Assembly: GCF_963169125.1 (NCBI RefSeq)
Contig: NC_084797.1
Span: 100,031,868-100,095,867, forward strand
DNA length: 64,000 bases
DNA from: Humulus lupulus
Lineage: Eukaryota; Streptophyta; Magnoliopsida; Rosales; Cannabaceae
Direction of reading: 5' to 3'
A model generated the notes under the pieces. It ran no database searches, had not been told where the DNA came from, and saw only the letters and a list, made by a program, of their open reading frames with translations. Positions 45,552 through 56,047 of the stretch are shown in pieces. The position numbers and the translations under genes are program-made. How positions within the stretch are numbered: the first letter of the stretch is position 1; each line of letters starts with the position of its first letter.

Positions 45552-46018
45552 GGTTGATCCCCATCCTTTCAAATTCCCAACATCCTAGACATGTGTTTCC
45601 AGGTTGATGGTGCGTTTGTACCACTCGCGCCTTAGAAATCTGGAGAGAATCTTTTGATTACCTAGGTGATTGATGGGTGTTAGCGCATGTCTCAAAGAAT
45701 TCCGTCTGTATGAAAAAGGTGCTTTGGGTACTCGAGTGGGTTGTTTAATGCTTTTGAACTATCTGGAGCCATTGGATGGGGATAGTTTTGTGATTTTCAA
45801 TGTGGACTGTTGGATAAGGTAACGATTTAGTACTCGATTGGGCCAATTAATGCCTCTGCCCTATCCAGGACCATCGTATGAGGCTAGTCTCGAGATCTTC
45901 ATTGTGGACTGTTAGATCGAATAGTAAATTTTCATCCTATAAATACCTCGATAGGCTTACTTCCACATTTTACTCATCCCAAATTCTCAATCTCGAGAGT
46001 AGAGAGCCAGAGCTTCAT
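45552..46018 (+). other. T2 untranslated region; antisense ORF promoter side
   Basis: T2 sequence resuming after K3. On the plus strand it precedes the antisense ORF. It contains a TATA box at 45938-45945 and a plausible start of transcription about 30 bp later, in TTACTTCCACATTT. No other feature was recognised. Confidence 0.5.
45938..45945 (+). promoter_or_regulatory. TATA box of the T2 antisense ORF
   Basis: TATAAATA in CATCCTATAAATACCTCG, 74 bp before the first ATG (46019) of the antisense reading. It points away from the T2 LTR and so would make an independent antisense transcript. Confidence 0.55.
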
Positions 46019-47300
46019 ATGTCCGAAATTTCCCACGAGATTCTCCAGCGATTAATATCTCTTCGTGCTCATTTTTTTTTGACGAAACCTTTTTCCACTC
46101 AACAAGCAGATAATTCTATCCCGGTTCATTCGTCTAGGAGTGTTGATGAGCTGCTACATCGTCTCCTCAATTTCAAGACCAAAATCTTGTCGTGGTTGTC
46201 ACCTGAAACTCAACGAATCCCAAATCAAATACCCCACAGTAAGTTTTCTAGTCAATTTCTTATTCCTTTTGGTCATTTTTATTGCCATGTTGTTTCCACA
46301 ACCGTAGAACCATTAGGGCTGCGACCACCGTGTAGGGTGCGTCTAAGTAGTGGTAGTGGTAGAAATGAACAATAGGATTTTTAGATGACACCTCATACCA
46401 TAGGGAGTTTGATTGGTGAAGCGGGCTTGATTGTCATGGACCACTGAACTCGGACGCCTCAAAGTCGTTTGGGTGAATTAGTTGATTAGCAAATGCCCTT
46501 GGCCTTTAGTTCCTGACTCATATTCCTGGGATCTCTATTGGTCCCAGATCTGGGTCCGGTGGGGACCTCTCCAAGAATTTTTAGGAGAATCCCTGTACCT
46601 TAACCAATTTTCTTCGGTTTTGGTGCTAACTGCTTTGTTCTTGCCTTTCTTGTCGCTTATAGGTCTTTTATCATGAATTGCGATGTTACTCTACATTTGG
46701 AAGATAGTGTCCAAGTGGGCCCCGTAGTCCTGGAGGGGCGCAAGCTTCCCACTGGCAACACGTGGGAAATGGACGGGGAAAAGAACGAGTTTCAGAACTA
46801 CCAGATGTTGAATGAGCTGGAGAAGGCCCTTGGAGTAGAGTTGACTTCAGGGCTCTTTAACAATAGACTGGCCCAGAGAGATGAGAAAGCTCATACTGGA
46901 GTGGGCATGTTCAGGGCTTGGAGCATAGGCCACATCAGCGTGGGAGCTACTCTTCCGCTCCACGACTATTTCGTGCAGTTCCTCAAGTTCGCGGGGATCG
47001 CGTCTTTTCAGCTACTGCCCCATGCGCATAAATTGCTTACAAGATGGCATATATTCTGCGCCTCGAAGGAGATTCTGATGCCCACCCTCGCAGAGGTGCT
47101 GTAATTTTACAAGTTGGAGCTGCAACTAAATTCCAAAGACATGGTGCTTGAAAGGTATTATAGGTTGAAGGCTCGTGGCATTAGTCTGGCTCCATTCAGC
47201 ACGTGGAAATATCCCCAGGATGTCAAGCATTATTGGGTCATGACATCCTGGTTCCTCCTGGAGATGAACCCCACCTTGGTGTTGGACTTTCAGCGCGTGG

Positions 47301-47373
47301 GTAAGTCTTCCTTTTTCATTCTTCATCTAGCCCTCTGTTTTGTTTATTGGAAACTCATGTTCCTAGAAAATAG
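47301..47373 (+). other. Intron in the T2 antisense ORF
   Basis: Donor GTAAGTCTTCC after CAGCGCGTGG, acceptor TAGAAAATAG before GTCCGTATGC. Removing 73 bases joins VLDFQRV-G to PYAQTQLTKSILD in frame and avoids the stop of the unspliced reading. Confidence 0.75.
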
Positions 47374-47751
47374 GTCCGTATGCTCAGACTCAGCTCACCA
47401 AGTCGATTCTGGACCGTAAGAAGTACTACGCCACTCTTAGTGTAGGGGAGCTGGATGTGGGAGGCTTTGTGACCACTAAGAAGCTTTGGCTGGTCAAGCT
47501 TATTGCCGCCCACCAATCAATAGATGCCCCTAGCTTATGGGGGCTACAATGCGAGAGGGATCCTGCCCTGAGAGAGGAGCTGGCCCTTATTCACACTGAA
47601 GCAGTGGAGGCCACGACCAAGGCAGATGTAGAGAAGATGAAAAAAGAGCAAGCGCTCCATGTGGAGAGGGTCGAATCTAAGGAACTAGATTCCCTTCTCG
47701 AGGGGAGACAACCCAACACTGGAGCTCCCGGGGATAGCATTTTGGGGCAAG

Positions 47752-48102
47752 GTAAAATGCCTCTATTTTTAACTTACGCCTCTCATATTGAGGGCTTAGT
47801 TAGGAATAGGAAACAATCCAGGATTATTTGACCAGGACTGTTAGCAACGTGGGCTTCCTTGCCCCATTGCTGTAGACATGCTGACCCTCATGTACTCGTC
47901 CTGGTTCCTTCAATACGGTAGCTTTTTGGACCTGGATGACATGGGGGGCAAAATTCATTCTTTTGCACTAGGAGAGTCGAGTCATGCTGCCCATTCCATG
48001 GATGATGGTTCGTCCCGGAGGACTTTAGACTTGCATGTTTATTTTATTTTTGTCTGTTACCCCATTCCTTTGTTACTAATCTGGTTTTTATTCCTATCTC
48101 AG
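47752..48102 (+). other. Intron in the T2 antisense ORF
   Basis: Donor GTAAAATGCC after TTGGGGCAAG, acceptor TCCTATCTCAG before GTAACACGCAC. Splicing joins DSILGQG to NTHMSNPMAKMKE in frame. A small exon could lie within it (around 47.88-47.93 kb), since further AG and GT sites occur there. Confidence 0.6.
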
Positions 48103-49563
48103 GTAACACGCACATGTCGAATCCAATGGCCAAGATGAAGGAAATGATCGAGGCCAGAGCTGTCGCGGCCAAGGCCTCAACAAAGAAAGCTGCCAAGGGC
48201 CCAGCCAAGAAGAATATAATTGAGATAATACTCGGGGACTCACAACCAGACCTGGGAGCTTCTGACGGAGTTCAAGTTGCAGCATTGGTCCCGGCGGCGC
48301 CGACTGAGCAGCGTCCATCCGAACGTGCTCATCTCCAGGTCATTAATTTGGAGCAGGAGCCTTCAGAAGGAGTAAAAGGAAAATGGACCTTGTAGTCGTG
48401 GATACCTCGAAGCGGGCCAAGAAGGCCAAGACCAAGGATTTCTCCCTGGCCATGGAGCATTCCTCTGGTGAAAGCCTCATTGTCATGCAAGAGCTCCTGG
48501 AGGCTCTCGAGTTGCCCATCAACCCGGCCATTCCTGAAGATGAGGAATTGATCCTCCAGGAGAAGAAGATGAAGACGGTGTCCTGGGCTTGGGACGAAGA
48601 ATGTGATACATGGGATGAGGTGGCTTGGGACCTGCTCATTTTCCAGAAGGTAGAGTTCGCCGACCGTCCAGAGGCCTTCGACACCCTCGAATAGATCGTG
48701 GATCGGCTGGCAGCCGAGATTGGGTTCTGGCTTAAGCTGGGGCAGGACACAACTCTGCTTGATGTAGACTTGTTGGCCCAGGTGGGGACTACCATGTTCA
48801 CCCTTCAGCTCAAGCGTTATGCCACATTGGCTAACATGGATGCACTCTTTATCTCTTAGGCCATCTGTCATCAGGCCACTGCGGTATGCCATACATTCAT
48901 TTTGGTTTCTTTTCTTTATCACCATTATTTTTTGTGTTATTTCTAACTCTGCTTTGTTCCAGGATGCATTGCTGGCTCATAGGAACGCGGAGATGGTGGC
49001 CGAGATGGCGTTGAAGTTGGAGACTGCTCAAATGGAACTGGAGGGAGCTGTCAATCAGAGAGAGACTAACAGGGAGGCCCTCGCCAAGGAGGCTGCCCGG
49101 GTTCAGGCTGAGCATGGGGAAGCTCTGTCCAAGAAGGATGCTGAGCATAAAAAATTGGTGGAGACCTTGGAGGCGGAGCTATCTCGTGCTTGCGACTCAG
49201 AGGCTTTTACCAAGGTGCTCTTGGAGGCGACCGAGGTCCAACTTCTAGGAGCGGGAAAAGGTTGTATCTCTCGGAACGTAGAACCAGGCTTTGGAGGCCA
49301 TGGCCAAGTTGGAAATGAAGCGGAGCGAGGAGGCTCGCAAGGAGAAGGAGCAGGCTGATGAAGTGCTGGAGGCCACCTTTGACGAGGCTGTTTACATGGC
49401 CTGGCTCCAAGATAAAAATATGAATCTCCTCCTCTATCTGGATCCGGCGGCGAAGAGGGCGGAATTTGAAGCTAAGGAAAGAGAGGAGACGACGCTTAAT
49501 GCTGGGGATCACCAAGGTGAGAATGCTCTGGAAGTCCCTGATCAAAATGAAGTCCATGCTTGA

Positions 49564-49860
49564 GCTTTTGTATCTTACTTTAGGGCTCCCTCTTTTATTT
49601 CCTTTATCTTTGTAAACATACATATTTTTTAAATGGTGCGGATGTGTCTGAGACAATTTCTTATCTCAGTCATGTTATTATATTGGTTTTTGTCATTACA
49701 CAATGATTCCTGCTTTAAATTTATTTATTTTTCCTCGAAAGTTCACTAAGTGTTATACCACTTTGCATGAATTAGGGTTAAATGCGAAGTCCTGGTCCTC
49801 ATGGCTAGGACTATTAGGGGAAATATTGTAGAAGGTAACTACTTTGTTCTGAGAGCAAAG
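49564..49860. other. T2 spacer after the antisense ORF
   Basis: AT-rich sequence following the antisense ORF stop, probably its 3' untranslated region. No ORF or repeat was recognised until the minisatellite begins. Confidence 0.5.
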
Positions 49861-50560
49861 TTTAAGTATCGACGGCCTGGACCATCTCAAACTTTACCGA
49901 ATATAATTTATCCTGACTCTATGGTTCAGGTTCCAACGTGAGGGACTGTTATGGAATTCTCTGATATGATTTAGTTAATTAACTTACTCCGGACCCGAGG
50001 TTCAGGTTCCAACAACCTGGACCGTTAATGAGTTATCAACTGTTGTCTGATTGATCTGTCCTGACTTTGATGTTTAGGTTTCAACAGCCTGGACCATTCA
50101 AAATATGATTTAGGTAGGATTTAGCTGATTAACTTATCTCGAACCCGAGGTTCAGGTTCCAATGACATGGACAATTTACAAGACCAAATTTAATCAATCT
50201 AATCCTATGATTCAAGTTCCAACAATTCTGGACCGTTATTAGCAAAATATGAATGGGGATTGGCTTGTCTTGAACCATGTTAGGTTTGACCAATCTTTTG
50301 GGAGTTGGGTTTTGAACCTTCCAGACAATATGGTTCAGGGCTAGGACTAGGATTTGAGCCTTGCATCCCTTTTTTGGTTGAACCCCTCGGACCACACGGA
50401 ACTGAGTTAGGACTGGGCTTTGAGCCTTGCATCCTTTTTTGCTGGGAGTTGGGTTTTGAACCCCGCCCATACGAGTCCGGATCAGGACTAAGCTCTAAGA
50501 TTTGCATCCTTTTTTTTGTTTTTAATCCTGGACTTGTATAGATGGTTTGAACCCCCAAGT
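49861..50560. repeat. T2 minisatellite between antisense ORF and pol
   Basis: Two kinds of diverged tandem unit. The first is based on GAGGTTCAGGTTCCAACAAC followed by CTGGACCGTT (around 49929, 50000, 50090, 50150 and 50220; spacing about 70-90 bp). The second, from 50290, is based on GGGTTTTGAACC then GGACTGGGCTTTGAGCCTTG and CATCCTTTTTT, at least three times to 50515. Tandem repeats in the untranslated region downstream of pol are a known property of Tat/Ogre-type elements and can seed satellites. Confidence 0.75.
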
Positions 50561-50747
50561 GGCCAAATAGTGTAGTCTTAGGTCACTTGTTCGTGTAAAA
50601 ATTAAAGATGGACGTGAACTTTTTATTTTCTTACAACATTTCTTATGGTGTTTTTTCCACACAATTTTTATTAAAAAAGAAATGACCCTGGGGTGTACAT
50701 TACTTGAAATTAAAAATGTTAGAAAGAGCAGAATTAGGTCCTCCTGA

Positions 50748-51866
50748 CTACTGATAGTACAGGCAGAGGTGTTCTGCGTTCCAGGTCCTTAGGACTTCTA
50801 TTCCATCTAGCCGCTTTAAGCGATATGTTCCCAGACATACTTCATTTTGGATCTCATAAGGTCCTTTCCAGTTTGGTCCTGGAATCCCCACTCCCAAATC
50901 TTGAGATGCAGGGAAGACTCTTCGCAAGACTAGATCACCGGTTTCGAACCACCAGCTCTTAACTTTTAAGTTGAAGTGCCTTGCGATCTTTCCCTGAATA
51001 TCTTCAGCTACACTTATGATTCTTCCCAGATCTCTTTGATGAGATCCAGGTATTCTTGGAGTAAGGCGTGGTTTTGGATGGGATCTTACGTATCTCATTT
51101 GTGAGATGGGACCACCATTTCTACTAGGATGATTGCTTCGCATCCATACACCATTGAATAGGAAGTATGTCCAGAAGATGTTCTTTTTGTGGTCCAGTAC
51201 GCCCATAGGACGCGGGGCAACTCTTCCGCCCATTTTCTCTTAAAGACTTGTAGCTTTTTCTTTAGTGTCCCCTTCAAAATCTTGTTCACGAGCTCTATTT
51301 GCCCATTTTCTTGAGGCCTTGCGGCTACGGATAAGCTTTTGATGATGCCATATCTTTCACAGAAATCGGTGAAGTGGACGCTATCAAATTACTTCCCGTT
51401 ATCAGACACGATTTTGTGAGGGAGGTCGTATCGGCATGCAATGTTGTTGATGATGAAGTCCAGGGCCTTTTTGGAGATGATGGTGCTCATTGGTTCCGCC
51501 TCGACCTAATTGGTGTAATAGTCGATGGCTACGATGGCGTATTTTACTCCGCCCTTCCCGGTCGGTAGGGATCCTACCAAATAAATTCCCCAAACTACAA
51601 AAAACCAGGGGCTGGTCATCAGGGTTATCTCTGCTGGAGGGGATCGTGGGATCTTTGCATACCTTTGGCATTGCTCGCACTTGCAAACGTAATCTACACA
51701 GTCATTTTTCATTGTTGGCCAAAAATATACTCGCCTCAGGATCTTCTTGGACAAGCTGAGTCCGGCTGTGTGATCTCCGCAAAAGCCTTCTATAGTTCAT
51801 GCATGATTTCACTCATTTCGGTCCTGGATACGCATCTGTGATAGGGCATGGATAACCCCCTGCAAT
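50748..51866 (-). pseudogene. T2: integrase
   Basis: Reading leftward from 51.8 kb: SKKILRRVYFWPTMKNDCVD and CKCEQCQRYAKIPRSPP (zinc-binding end), GIYLVGSLPTGKGGVKYAIV (usual GIDLVG, so the first catalytic Asp is Tyr), KIVSDNGK followed by a stop (second Asp kept), then PQENGQIELVNKILKGTLK (Glu kept). The C-terminal part has GDLVLRRVFPASQDLGVG and PGPNWKGPYEI, and ends TWNAEHLCLYYQ-stop at 50748. The wording matches T1, so T2 is also Tat-lineage. RT, protease and gag are missing beyond 51866, where S6 begins. Confidence 0.9.
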
Positions 51867-53300
51867 TGTAACGTCCTCCTAATCTAGGACCGTTACACTA
51901 TGTACTTTAAATTGTGTCAGACTTGCTAATCAAGTCATTTGGTTATAAACGTGTAGCTAAGGTTAACGTCAAGGGTTAGGGTTAAATGTTTTGGTAAAAG
52001 GAACTGTTGAATTTATTATTAAAAAAGTTTCACACATACATGAGATCCCAAAATATTACAAGCAAATGTTTAGAAGGGTGTATATACATCAAAAGTTACA
52101 ACCGGCCGACCTAAGCAGAAAAATTTGGGCTACAACCCTAGTTCCTCTGAGATATCCTCGGTCGTGGTGGACGAGCAGCCACATATGTACATGTTGCCAC
52201 TGAAGCTCTCCAACTCATGGCTAGTAAAGCTTTCCTTTTCCCATATCAGCACCACATAGCACCTATGAGTCAAGGCTCAGCAAGAAAACTAAAACATGTG
52301 CATGAATAGAAAATACAGATTTCCAGATACTTATCTAGCATGCCCAGCAGTAATAACCTACTCATGCATGCATATAATTACAAATAGATGGTCATTGGAC
52401 CTTTCTGGCCGCTGCCTTGAATAGTAGACCATAGAGTCAACCCCAGGGCCTTATGCCCTAGCTATGTGACCATAAAGTCACCTTGGGCCCTCGCCCTTAG
52501 CTCTGGGTAACTAGCCTTAAAGCTAGCCAAACACTTTTGTTTTCCAACGACCATTGGGTCAGCCAACATAATAGTACGTTGTTGATTTGGGCCTAAGCCT
52601 TTCGACCAGCGCACAATGCGCTATTGCCGTCCTTGACTAATAAGTCAAGCCCTAAACCAGGTATTCAGATATAGATACAAAATTAGATATAGATAAGCAT
52701 ACTTCAGACAATACAAGTATGCACACATATTAATCATATAACATCATCAAGTAATTGCAAACATAGTAATAGCCATGCTCCTTAACGGGGCCAAGTCCTA
52801 GCTGTGCAAACCATGTGAACAGTCATGTAACACTTAATTAGGTACAGAATATTCAAGTATGTTTAATCAACAAGAAAAATGATAACTTAAACATATACAT
52901 TCTCAGGGGCCCGAGGTCTATTAATAATTATAATTAACAGTCGGGCCAAGCCTTAATCATATATATATCACATGTTAGGTACAGTTTTCTTTCCTCAGGT
53001 CTGAGTGTTGTGTAAAATAAGGACAACCCTCGAGCACGATCCCGCTTCTGACCTCCTCGTGATAACCTAGTCACAACCATAATATAGGATTCCATCAATA
53101 ACAAGCAAATATAGGCTTCTGGACCGAGTCCTAGCCTCCGGGACCTCAAATTCTACTAAACTAGGTAGTAGAATTGATCCCGAGCCATTAGGCTTAAAAC
53201 CCCATCTCTTAAAATGCATGGTGGCCAAAATAGCCCAGGTGGACTGTGACCTGCCCTTGAGGGTCGCGGCGCACCCCTCAAGTTAGAAGCCCCCTTCTTC
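51867..53300 (-). mobile_element. S6: truncated Tekay-type LTR
   Basis: Plus strand starts TGTAACGTCCTCCTAATC at 51867, the end of a minus-strand LTR. Family blocks follow in order, including CCTAGTTCCTCTGAG, CTCCAACTCATGGCTAG and CAGCACCACATAGCACC. At about 53300 the LTR stops short of its 5' end and joins the plus-strand RT of K6 (CTGGGATTCATCAGACC), so about 40% of the LTR is missing. The left flank GCAAT has no matching right copy. Because it begins exactly where T2 integrase ends, it probably inserted into T2 pol first and was then truncated by a deletion or rearrangement. Confidence 0.85.
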
Positions 53301-53975
53301 CTGGGATTCATCAGACCGAGTTTTTCGCCATGGGGTGCTCTAGTGTTGTTCGTCAAGAAGAAGGATGGATCCTTAAGGATGTGCATTGACTATAGAGAGC
53401 TGAATAAGTTAACCATTAAGAATAAGTACCCACTACCCAGGATCGATGACTTGTTTGACCAGCTACAGTGGAAGACGGTGTTCTCCAAGATTGACCTCTG
53501 GTTCAGTTACCATAAGTTAAGAATTAAAGAGGAGGACATACCAAAGACCGCATTCCACACAAGGTATGGACATTATGAATTCCTGGTCATGCCCTTTGGA
53601 TTAACCAATGCCCCAACAACCTTTATGGACTTGATGAATAGGGTCTTCAAGGATTATTTGGAAAGGTTTGTGATCATATTCATCAATGAAATACTGGTAT
53701 ACTCTCAGTCAGAGAAAGAGCACGAGCAACATCTTTGCCTGGTACTATAGCGATTAAGAGAACATAGGTTATATGCTAAGCTCAACAAATATGAGTTATG
53801 GTTACCCCAAGTAACGTTTCTGGGCCACATTCTGAGTGAGGAGGGGATTCTGGTGGACCCAAGCAAGATTGAGGCAGTGAGAGATTGGCCCAGTCCGAGC
53901 AACGTACTAGAGGTTAGGAGTTTCTTGGGATTAACTGGGTACTATCGCGGTTTGTTGAGGGATTCTACAGAATAG
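53301..53975 (+). pseudogene. K6: reverse transcriptase (N terminus missing)
   Basis: Starts abruptly inside RT with [20 protein letters not shown], then [33 protein letters not shown] and [19 protein letters not shown]. The catalytic FIDDIL motif is FINEIL, so both Asp residues are lost. A stop follows at 53748, then LREHRLYAKLNKYELWLPQV and [12 protein letters not shown]. Gag, protease and the start of RT are absent. This is a Tekay-type chromovirus remnant. Confidence 0.92.
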
Positions 53976-54463
53976 CCACATCGTTGACTGAACTAACACG
54001 TAAGAAGACTAAGTATGTCTTGACAGATAGATGTGAGAATAAATTTAAGGAGTTGAAGTGGCGACTGATCACCTCTCCAGTATTGAGTCTCCCATCAGAC
54101 AATGAGAAGTTTGTAGTCTACTGCGATGCTTCGAGGCAGGGTTTGGGCTATGTATTGATACAAGTTGGGAAGGTGATAGCCTATGAATCAAGACAACTGA
54201 AGGAGTATGAGCAGAGGTATCCCACTCATGATCTGGAATTGGAAGCGGTGGTATTTGCACTAAAGGCTTGGAGGCATTATTTGTATGGAGAGAAGTGCGA
54301 AATATACACCGACCATAAAAGCTTAAAGTATTTCTTTACTCAGAAGGATCTGAATATGAACCAGAGACGTTGGATGGAATTGGTAAAGGACTACAACTAT
54401 GACATTCTATACCATCTTGGAAAGGCCAATGTGGTGGCCGATGCATTGAGCAGAAGGGCCTAG
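53976..54463 (+). pseudogene. K6: RNase H
   Basis: An open frame with all four acidic positions readable: [57 protein letters not shown] and [14 protein letters not shown]. Ends at a stop at 54461-54463, in the linker to integrase. It is the most intact domain of K6. Confidence 0.92.
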
Positions 54464-56023
54464 GACAATTATTTAGTTCGAGGCAGATATCAGAAAGGTT
54501 AGCTGAAGAGATGACCAGAGCAGGAATTGAATTGGTAGTTGGTCAGCTAGCCAACATCACACTTGATTCTACGATCCTTGAGAGGATCAAGGAAGCACAG
54601 AAGGAGGATCCACAATTGAAGAAGCACACAGAGGATTCCTTAGCCGGAATGGCTAAGGACTCTTCTATTTCAGAGGTGGGTTTACTGAGGTATAAGGGCC
54701 GAATTTGCATTCCGATGGATTCCGGTATCAGGTGAGAGATTTTAGATGAGTCACATACTACACCCTACTCCATACATCCTGGTACAACGAAGATGTACCA
54801 AGAATTTAGAACCTTGTATTGGTGGCGGGGATGAAAAGGGATGTAGTAGATTATGTGGCCAAGTGTTTAACCTGTCAGCAGGTGAAGGCTGAATATCAAA
54901 GGCCACCAGGGTTGCTGCAGCCTTTAGGGATTCTGGAGTGGAAATGGGAGGATATCACCATGGACTTCGTGGTTGGATTATCGAAGACTATAGGACAATA
55001 TGATACTGTGTAGGTGATTGTGGATAGGTACAACATATCAGCCCACTTTTTGCCTGTTAAGACAACTTATAAAGTGGAGCTGTATGCTGAATTGTATGTG
55101 GAGGAAGTTGTGCAACTCCATGGGGCTCCAAGGTCGATATTATCCAACAGGGACCCCACCTTCACCTCCAAGTTTTGGGAGAGCCTGTAGAAGGCTATGG
55201 GCACGCAGTTGCGATTTAGTACCGCTTACCATCCTCAGACAAATGGACAGTCTGAGAGGACGATTCAAATACCGGAGGATATGTTGCGAGATTGCATTAT
55301 GGATTTTGGGGGATCTTGGAGTAAGTATCCCCCTTTGATCGAGTTTTCATACAATAACAATAATCAACCGACTATCGAAGTGGCTCTGTATGAAATGTTA
55401 TACGGGAGGAAGTGCAGATAGCCCATCCATTGGGATGAGATGAGTGAGAGGAAGTATTTAGGTCTTGAGGTTGTTCAGAGGACCAATGAGGCGATTGAGA
55501 AGATTATATCTCAAATGCTCATCTCATAGAGTCGGCAGAAGAGTTGCTCAAACTTGAGATGCAGGAGTGTAGAGTTTTAGGTTAGTGATCATGTATTTCT
55601 TAGATTTTCTCCCTTGAGAGGGGTGAAACGATTTGGAGTGAGGAGAAAGTTGAGCCCTAGGTTTGTTGGCCCCTTTGAAATTCCAGAACGAGTAGGAGAG
55701 GTAGCCTACAGGTTGGCAATGCCTCCAACTCTATCAAGGGTTCACAATGTATTTCATGTTTCCATGCTCCAGAAGTATGTATCAGAGTCTACACATGTGC
55801 TAAGTTATGAGAACCTGGAGTTGGAACAAGATTTATCTTACGAGGAGAAGCCGGTTCAGATTCTAGACCAAAAAGATAAAGTCTTACAGAACAAGACCAT
55901 CACCTTAGTGAAAGTGCTATGGAGGAACAACAAAGTGGAAGAGGCAACGTGGGAGCTTCAGAATGATATGCGAGATCGGTATCCCGAGCTATTCAGGTAA
56001 ATTTCAGGGACAAAATTTCTACA
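54464..56023 (+). pseudogene. K6: integrase with chromodomain
   Basis: Pieces in order: MTRAGIELVVGQLANITLDS linker; TKMYQEFRTLYWW, CLTCQQVKAEYQRPPGLLQP (zinc-binding end); WEDITMDFVVGLSKT (first Asp); ILSNRDPTFTSKFW (usual SDRD, so the second Asp is Asn); TNGQSERTIQIPEDMLRDC (Glu kept); KLSPRFVGPFEIPERVGEVA (GPF motif); NVFHVSMLQKY; and VKVLWRNNKVEEATWELQND, the chromodomain end, then RYPELFR-stop. At least five stops or frameshifts separate them. Confidence 0.93.
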
Positions 56024-56047
56024 AGAAGGGGATAGTTGTAGCATCCC
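56024..56047 (+). other. K6 polypurine tract and 11-bp LTR stub
   Basis: AGAAGGGGATAGT at 56024-56036 is the polypurine tract after pol. TGTAGCATCCC at 56037-56047 is the first 11 bases of the K6 3' LTR, cut by insertion of K7. The last five bases (ATCCC) are the candidate left TSD of K7. Confidence 0.7.

Larger units (their letters stand above)
46019..49563 (+). pseudogene. T2 antisense ORF (aORF), multi-exon, decayed
   Basis: Plus-strand gene opposite to T2 pol. Candidate exon 1, 46019-46238, reads MSEISHEILQRLISLRAHFF with a donor GTAAGT; its frame does not join exon 2 directly, so an exon may be missing. Exon 2 (about 46663-47300) reads FRAWSIGHISVGATLPLHDYF, FLKFAGIASFQLL and KYPQDVKHYWVMTSWFL, with an in-frame stop at 47102. 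Exon 3 (47374-47751) has GELDVGGFVTTKKLWLVKLI. Exon 4 (48103-48392) is Lys/Ala-rich (VAAKASTKKAAKGPAKKN), nuclear-signal-like. A frameshift leads to 48383-48694, and the exon from 48963 is a long coiled coil ending VYMAWLQDKNMNLLLYLDP. The fold of exons 2-3 recalls Pfam Transposase_28; function unknown. It shares N- and C-terminal motifs with the T1 copy. Confidence 0.72.

Noticed and set aside
48329..48925. A 198-codon minus-strand open frame opposite the T2 antisense ORF
   Set aside because: It is a shadow: the plus strand carries splice sites, coiled-coil composition and similarity to T1, while the minus frame has no recognisable motif.
50280..50558. Minus-strand frame with repeated KKGMQGSNPSPSP-like segments as a repeat protein gene
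   Set aside because: It is a translation of the T2 untranslated minisatellite; similar repeats appear in other frames too and no start or domain supports a gene.
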